In this document: positions 7,577-11,084 of the stretch, piece after piece
Layout of the letters: the number at the start of each line of letters is the position of its first letter
Numbering within the stretch: the stretch's first letter is position 1
NCBI GenBank assembly: GCA_041588495.1
Contig: JBFGWM010000077.1
Location: 1-11,084 of the forward strand
Length of the DNA: 11,084 nt
Direction: 5' to 3'
Source of the DNA: JBFGWM01 sp041588495
GTDB taxonomy: Bacteria; Pseudomonadota; Gammaproteobacteria; Pseudomonadales; JBFGWM01
The notes under the pieces: model-generated
What the model was told of the DNA's origin: nothing
Databases searched by the model: none
Seen by the model: only the letters and a program-made list of their open reading frames with translations
Position numbers and translations under genes: made by a program

Positions 7577-7606
7577 TTCGCCGACCCTGCAACGAGGGTT
7601 TATACT
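7577..7606 (+). promoter_or_regulatory. Likely mtaD promoter
   Basis: TATACT (7601-7606) is a good -10 hexamer (5 of 6) in otherwise GC-rich DNA. The only -35 candidate at usable spacing is a poor TTCGCC (7577-7582, 18-bp spacer). Transcription would begin near 7613, about 38 nt before the mtaD GTG. A small inverted repeat (aaccg at 7626-7630, cggtt at 7639-7643, 8-nt loop) lies in the predicted leader and may be insignificant. Confidence 0.45.
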
Positions 7607-7650
7607 GGCGCCCGACCACTCCGAAAACCGGCATAAAACGGTTATTTACT

Positions 7651-8982
7651 GTGCAAAATCAGTCTTCCCCCCCACCTGCGGACCTGTGCATTCACGCGCG
7701 CTGGGTGGTCCCCGTGGAACCCTGCGGCCAGGTACTGCCGGCCCATGCCGTGCTGGTGCGCGACGGGCGCATCAGCGACGTCGTTCCCTCCGCCGACGTG
7801 GGCGCGGAAGCGGCCCGGGAGACGCTGCGCCTGGACGAACATGTGCTGATCCCCGGGCTGGTCAATGCCCACGGCCACGCGGCCATGACCCTGTTCCGCG
7901 GCATGGCGGACGACCTGCCCCTGCAACAATGGCTGGAGGGCCACATCTGGCCCGCCGAACAGCGCTGGGTGGATGCCGCGTTCGTACGCGACGGAGCCCA
8001 GCTGGCCATCGGCGAAATGCTGCGCAGCGGCACCACCACATTCAGCGACATGTATTTCTTTCCCGAGGAAACCGCCGCCTGTGCCGCTGCCGCCGGAATG
8101 CGCGTGCAGGTGACCTTTCCGATCCTCGATTTCCCCACGGCGTGGGGCAGCGGACCCGACGAGTACCTGGAGAAGGGTCTCGCTCTCGTCGACGACTGGC
8201 GCGACGATCCGCTGGTGAACATCGCCTTCGGACCCCACGCCTGTTACACGGTCGAGCGCCGGGTCCTGGAGCGGGTCGCCACCCTGGCCACCGAGACTTC
8301 CCGGCTGGTACAGATGCATGTCCACGAGACGCCCGGCGAGGTCGCGGATTACGTGGCTGCCCGTGGCACGCGGCCCCTGCGCATGCTCGACGCACTGGGC
8401 CTGCTCAACGTGCGCTTCCAGGCCGTGCACATGACCCAGGTCGATGATGACGACCTCGAGATCCTGGCCCGCAGCGGCGCGCACGTGGTGCACTGCCCGG
8501 AATCCAATCTCAAGCTCTCCAGCGGCCTCTGCCCGGTGGCACGCATGCGCGCAGCCGGCGTCAATGTCGCCCTCGGCACCGACGGCGCAGCGAGCAACAA
8601 TGATCTCGACATGCTCGGCGAACTCGGTACCGCGGCCCTGCTGGGCAAGTTCGGCGCCGGCGACCCCGCCGCACTCTCCGCCCACGAGGCCCTGCGCATG
8701 GCGACCCTGAACGGCGCCAGCGCCCTGGGCATGGGGGATTGCCTGGGCAGCCTCGAACCCGGCAAGTGGGCTGACTGCGTTGCCGTGCGCCTGGATGACT
8801 GGCAGCAACTGCCGGTGTACGATCCGGTGGCACAACTGGTTTACAGCGCATCGGGGGCCGCGGTCACCCACGCGTGGGTCGCCGGCAAACCGGTGCTCGC
8901 GGAGCGCGAACTGCTGACCCTCGACGCCAAGGATATTCTCGCCCGGGCGCGGGCCCGGGGTGCGAGCATCGCGGCGGGTTGA
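7651..8982 (+). CDS. mtaD: 5-methylthioadenosine / S-adenosylhomocysteine deaminase (TRZ/ATZ amidohydrolase family)
   Basis: This cytosolic metal-dependent deaminase converts methylthioadenosine (and/or SAH) to the inosine derivative in nucleoside and methionine salvage. It has 443 residues, typical for the family. The amidohydrolase TIM-barrel signature is complete: metal ligands His74 and His76 in NAHGHAAM, His223 with the catalytic Glu226 in HVHE, His260 in AVHMTQ and Asp311 in LGTDGAASNN. A small beta-sandwich is formed by both ends (DLCIHARWVVPVEP near the start, GKWADCVAV and THAWVAGKPV near the end). The start is the GTG at 7651. No in-frame ATG or GTG fits better, but there is no Shine-Dalgarno, only an A/T-richer leader. 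It is divergent from gyrA and 53 bp upstream of ubiG. Pseudomonas has mtnA between gyrA and this gene, and here it is absent. The exact preferred substrate (MTA, SAH or 5'-deoxyadenosine) cannot be decided from sequence. Confidence 0.88.
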   Translation: MQNQSSPPPADLCIHARWVVPVEPCGQVLPAHAVLVRDGRISDVVPSADVGAEAARETLRLDEHVLIPGLVNAHGHAAMTLFRGMADDLPLQQWLEGHIWPAEQRWVDAAFVRDGAQLAIGEMLRSGTTTFSDMYFFPEETAACAAAAGMRVQVTFPILDFPTAWGSGPDEYLEKGLALVDDWRDDPLVNIAFGPHACYTVERRVLERVATLATETSRLVQMHVHETPGEVADYVAARGTRPLRMLDALGLLNVRFQAVHMTQVDDDDLEILARSGAHVVHCPESNLKLSSGLCPVARMRAAGVNVALGTDGAASNNDLDMLGELGTAALLGKFGAGDPAALSAHEALRMATLNGASALGMGDCLGSLEPGKWADCVAVRLDDWQQLPVYDPVAQLVYSASGAAVTHAWVAGKPVLAERELLTLDAKDILARARARGASIAAG

Positions 8983-9035
8983 CCCGCAAATCAGAATCGC
9001 AGACGGGCAAACGGAACAAACGGAAAAGGATCCCG

Positions 9036-9749
9036 ATGAACAATCCCAGCCAGGAAAACGTCGACCCCGCCGAGATCGCCAAGTTCGAGGCCCTCGCCGA
9101 GCGCTGGTGGGATCCCGATGGCGACTTCCGCCCGCTCCACGAGATCAACCCGCTGCGCCTGAACTACATCGATGAACGTGCCGGACTGCACGGCAGCCGC
9201 GTGCTCGACGTCGGCTGTGGCGGCGGGATCCTGGCCGAAAGCATGGCCCGTCGCGGCGCCAGCGTGCGCGCGATCGACATGGCCGACGCACCCCTCGCGG
9301 TGGCCCGCATCCACGCCGCGGACAGCGACCTGGAGGTCGACTACATGCGCGCCACTGCCGAGGACCATGCTACCGCCAAGCCCGGCGCCTACGACATCGT
9401 GACCTGCCTGGAAATGCTCGAGCATGTCCCCGACCCGGCTTCCACCGTGGCCGCCTGCGCGACACTCTGCCGGCCCGGCGGCCACCTGTTCTTCTCGACC
9501 ATCAACCGCAACCCGAAGTCCTTCCTGTTCGCCATCGTCGGCGCCGAATACGTGCTGCGCCTGCTGCCGCGCGGGACTCACGAATACGCGAAGTTCATCC
9601 GGCCGTCGGAACTCGCCGGCTGGGCGCGCGCCGCCGGACTCGCGGTCCGCGACGTGACCGGGATGACCTACAACCCGCTGACCAAGACCTACCGCCTCGG
9701 GCGCGACACCGACGTCAATTATCTGGTGCACGCGGTCAGGCCCGCCTGA
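9036..9749 (+). CDS. ubiG: Ubiquinone biosynthesis O-methyltransferase UbiG
   Basis: This SAM-dependent methyltransferase performs both O-methylations in ubiquinone synthesis, acting at the membrane-associated Ubi complex. It has 237 residues (E. coli about 240). The N-terminus has the UbiG-typical KFEALAERWWDPDGDFRPLHEINPLR (16-41, given in two parts here: KFEALAERWWDP and FRPLHEINPLR). Class I methyltransferase motifs follow: VLDVGCGGG (57-64 region), acidic Asp81 after strand 2, CLEMLEHV (124-131) and RPGGHLFFSTINR (146-158). The C-terminal part includes HEYAKFIRPSEL (182-193), a UbiG hallmark, and GMTYNPLTKTY (209-219). The ATG at 9036 has AAGGA (9026-9030) 5 nt upstream, which settles the start. 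It follows mtaD by 53 bp and precedes the phosphatase gene by only 3 nt, so co-transcription is likely. Its SAH by-product could be handled partly by MtaD, which is inference. Confidence 0.96.
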   Translation: MNNPSQENVDPAEIAKFEALAERWWDPDGDFRPLHEINPLRLNYIDERAGLHGSRVLDVGCGGGILAESMARRGASVRAIDMADAPLAVARIHAADSDLEVDYMRATAEDHATAKPGAYDIVTCLEMLEHVPDPASTVAACATLCRPGGHLFFSTINRNPKSFLFAIVGAEYVLRLLPRGTHEYAKFIRPSELAGWARAAGLAVRDVTGMTYNPLTKTYRLGRDTDVNYLVHAVRPA

Positions 9750-9752
9750 GCC

Positions 9753-10448
9753 ATGACCGCTACCGGCACACGCCCGCCACTGCGGGCGATGTTCTTCGAC
9801 CTCGACGGCACCCTCGTCGATACCGCGGTCGACTTCTGGCACATCCTCAACGCCATGCGCGCCGACCACGACCTTCCCGTGATTCCCCTGGAGGTGGTCC
9901 GCGGCAGCGTGTCCGACGGTGCCCGGGGCATGCTCCACGCGGCATTCCGGGTGGCCCCGGAGGACCCGGGCTACGAATTGCTGAAGGATGAATTCCTGCG
10001 CCGCTACGCGGAGGATCCGGCGGCCCATGGCAGACCCTTCCCCGGCATCGACTCGGTACTGGCCTGGCTCGAGGAACGCGCCATGCCCTGGGGCGTGGTC
10101 ACCAACAAGGCGAGCGACTACACCCTGCCCCTGCTCGACGCCCTGCACCTGCTCGACCGCACCGCCGCGGTGATCTGCCCGGACCATGTCGACCGCGGCA
10201 AACCCGACCCGGAAAGCCTGCACCTCGCCTGCCGCCAGGCCGGGGTCGACGCGGCGGCCAGCGCCTACGTGGGGGACCACGCCCGCGACATCGAGGCCGG
10301 CCGTCGCGCCGGCATGCGCACCGTCGGCGCAACCTACGGCTACGTCCCGGCGGACGAGGACCCGGAAAACTGGCAGGCGGATCACTACGTCGATGCCGCA
10401 AGCGGCATCCTCGACTGGCTGCGTGATCTGGAGCGTTCCACGGAATAG
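9753..10448 (+). CDS. mupP: HAD-superfamily phosphatase, Gph/MupP type (probable MurNAc-6-phosphate phosphatase)
   Basis: This 231-residue haloacid dehalogenase phosphatase shows all four motifs: I, MFFDLDGTLVDT (13-24; nucleophile Asp16 and acid/base Asp18); II, VVTNK (115-119, Thr117); III, GKPDP (149-153, Lys150); IV, YVGDHARDI (172-180, Asp175 and Asp179). An alpha-helical C1 cap lies between motifs I and II. By sequence alone it would be called phosphoglycolate phosphatase (gph). In Pseudomonas the paralogue in this exact position, between ubiG and the yciK-like gene, is MupP. MupP dephosphorylates N-acetylmuramic acid 6-phosphate for the AmgK/MurU recycling bypass. The length (MupP about 225, E. 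coli Gph about 252) and the context favour MupP, but the motifs do not separate the two. The ATG is 3 nt after the ubiG stop, with no strong Shine-Dalgarno, suggesting translational coupling. Confidence 0.75.
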   Translation: MTATGTRPPLRAMFFDLDGTLVDTAVDFWHILNAMRADHDLPVIPLEVVRGSVSDGARGMLHAAFRVAPEDPGYELLKDEFLRRYAEDPAAHGRPFPGIDSVLAWLEERAMPWGVVTNKASDYTLPLLDALHLLDRTAAVICPDHVDRGKPDPESLHLACRQAGVDAAASAYVGDHARDIEAGRRAGMRTVGATYGYVPADEDPENWQADHYVDAASGILDWLRDLERSTE

Positions 10449-10449
10449 C

Positions 10450-10480
10450 TTGCCCGTCCCGTTCGCCGCCGGGCTAAACT
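10450..10480 (+). promoter_or_regulatory. Weak candidate promoter upstream of the yciK-type gene
   Basis: The 63-bp gap between the phosphatase stop and the dehydrogenase start contains TTGCCC (10450-10455) and TAAACT (10475-10480), 19 bp apart. Each hexamer matches the sigma70 consensus at 4 positions. The A/T-rich patch ctaaactatcaaatc stands out in GC-rich DNA. The gene could equally be read from the ubiG operon transcript. Low confidence. Confidence 0.25.
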
Positions 10481-10511
10481 ATCAAATCACCTGCAACGGG
10501 GGCGCAGAGCG

Positions 10512-11084
10512 ATGTTCGAATACCATGCACCGGCAGGACTCCTCGCCGAACGGGTGATCCTGGTCACCGGCGCCGGCGCCGGGATCGGGCGTGCCGCGGC
10601 GCGCGGCTTTGCAGATCACGGCGCCACCGTCATCCTGCTCGGCCGTACCACGTCCAAGCTGGAAGCCGTGTACGACGAGATCGAGGCGGACGGTGCGCCA
10701 ACGCCGGCGATCTACCCGATGAACCTTGAGGGCGCCGCGCCCCACGATTACGCCGAGCTCGCCGCCAAGATCGAGGAGGAGTTCGGGCGCCTGGACGGCC
10801 TGCTCCACAACGCCGCGCTCCTTGGACCCCGCTCGCCCATCGAAACCTTCGACGCCGAGGAGTGGGTGCGCGTCATGCAGGTCAACGTCAATGCCGAGTT
10901 CCTGATGACCCAGGCCCTGTTGCCCGCGCTGTCGGAGTCTGGCTCTGCCTCGGTGGCCTTCACCTCCTCCAGCGTGGGCCGCCGCGGACGCGCCTACTGG
11001 GGTGCCTACGGGGTCTCCAAGTTCGCGGTCGAGGGCCTGATGCAGACCCTTGCCGACGAGGTTCGCGAATCCCACGGCATCCGC
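10512..11084 (+). CDS. yciK: YciK-type short-chain dehydrogenase/reductase, N-terminal part (runs off the window)
   Basis: This classical SDR oxidoreductase with a Rossmann fold has 191 codons visible, open to the window edge. The cofactor motif TGAGAGIGR spans 19-27. A basic residue follows strand 2 (LLGRTTSKL, Arg45), which suggests NADP(H). The NAA motif is HNAAL (99-103), and VMQVNVNAEFLMTQALLPAL (121-140) is present. The catalytic triad is Ser153 in FTSSSVG, Tyr166 and Lys170 in GAYGVSKFA. The SSSVGRRGRAYWGAYG stretch closely resembles E. coli YciK, and the family is about 245-255 residues, so roughly 60 are missing beyond the edge. The ATG at 10512 gives the usual short lead-in (MFEYHAP) before the first strand. 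The Shine-Dalgarno is weak. The physiological substrate of YciK is not established. The position after the mupP-like gene matches Pseudomonas. Confidence 0.88.
   Translation, partial: MFEYHAPAGLLAERVILVTGAGAGIGRAAARGFADHGATVILLGRTTSKLEAVYDEIEADGAPTPAIYPMNLEGAAPHDYAELAAKIEEEFGRLDGLLHNAALLGPRSPIETFDAEEWVRVMQVNVNAEFLMTQALLPALSESGSASVAFTSSSVGRRGRAYWGAYGVSKFAVEGLMQTLADEVRESHGIR

Noticed and set aside
4502..7636. A 1044-codon open frame on the plus strand, opposite gyrA
   Set aside because: It is antisense to the unmistakable gyrA frame and reads as His/Ala/Gly/Asp-rich low-complexity protein without domains. This is the usual shadow of GC-rich codon bias. It also runs through the gyrA promoter region.
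7642..8871. A 409-codon minus-strand frame opposite mtaD
   Set aside because: Antisense shadow of an intact amidohydrolase, with no domain of its own.
8991..10385. A 464-codon minus-strand frame opposite ubiG and the phosphatase
   Set aside because: Antisense shadow. The sense strand encodes complete UbiG and HAD proteins with all motifs and proper starts.
10482..11075. A minus-strand frame opposite the YciK-type gene
   Set aside because: The plus-strand frame from 10512 carries all SDR motifs and is open to the window edge. The minus-strand frame shows none.
1..11084. Mobile elements, CRISPR repeats, tRNA/rRNA genes, defence or secretion systems
   Set aside because: None found on either strand. 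The window is filled end to end by conserved housekeeping genes in a familiar order, so no undescribed system is claimed.

Overview
The window is a compact, GC-rich block of core housekeeping genes, and every gene in it is recognisable. Gene content and order point to a gammaproteobacterium related to the Pseudomonas/Chromatiales type. The order matches the Pseudomonas aeruginosa neighbourhood rpsA-cmk-(tyrA-aroA)-hisC2-pheA-serC-gyrA-mtnA-mtaD-ubiG-mupP-yciK, recalled from general knowledge and not searched, with two members missing: serC and mtnA. No species can be named from this evidence.

Minus strand (positions 7363 down to 1): gyrA, then pheA (chorismate mutase/prephenate dehydratase), hisC (aminotransferase), a tyrA-aroA fusion (prephenate/cyclohexadienyl dehydrogenase joined to a class II-type EPSP synthase) and the first 52 codons of cmk. 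From hisC onward the genes are tightly coupled: hisC and tyrA-aroA share GTGA, and tyrA-aroA and cmk share ATGA. Together pheA, tyrA and aroA cover shikimate-to-chorismate chemistry and both branches to phenylalanine and tyrosine. hisC can supply the aminotransferase step in histidine and possibly aromatic amino acid synthesis.

Plus strand (7651 to the end): mtaD (methylthioadenosine/SAH deaminase), ubiG (ubiquinone O-methyltransferase), a gph/mupP-type HAD phosphatase and the first 191 codons of a yciK-type short-chain dehydrogenase. ubiG and the phosphatase are 3 nt apart. MtaD could help process nucleosides released by SAM chemistry, including SAH from UbiG, but this link is inference.

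The only intergenic region near 300 bases is 7364-7650, between the divergent gyrA and mtaD. It holds a likely extended -10 promoter for gyrA, a likely -10 for mtaD, small hairpins and a 36-codon open frame whose stop overlaps the gyrA start. The 112-bp gyrA-pheA gap carries a strong GC hairpin and no gene.

I see no mobile element, CRISPR array, tRNA, rRNA, toxin-antitoxin or defence genes, and no cryptic novel system. The points worth a second look are modest: the two missing synteny partners, a possible internal start for free AroA inside the fusion, the gyrA leader frame and the class II EPSPS signature.
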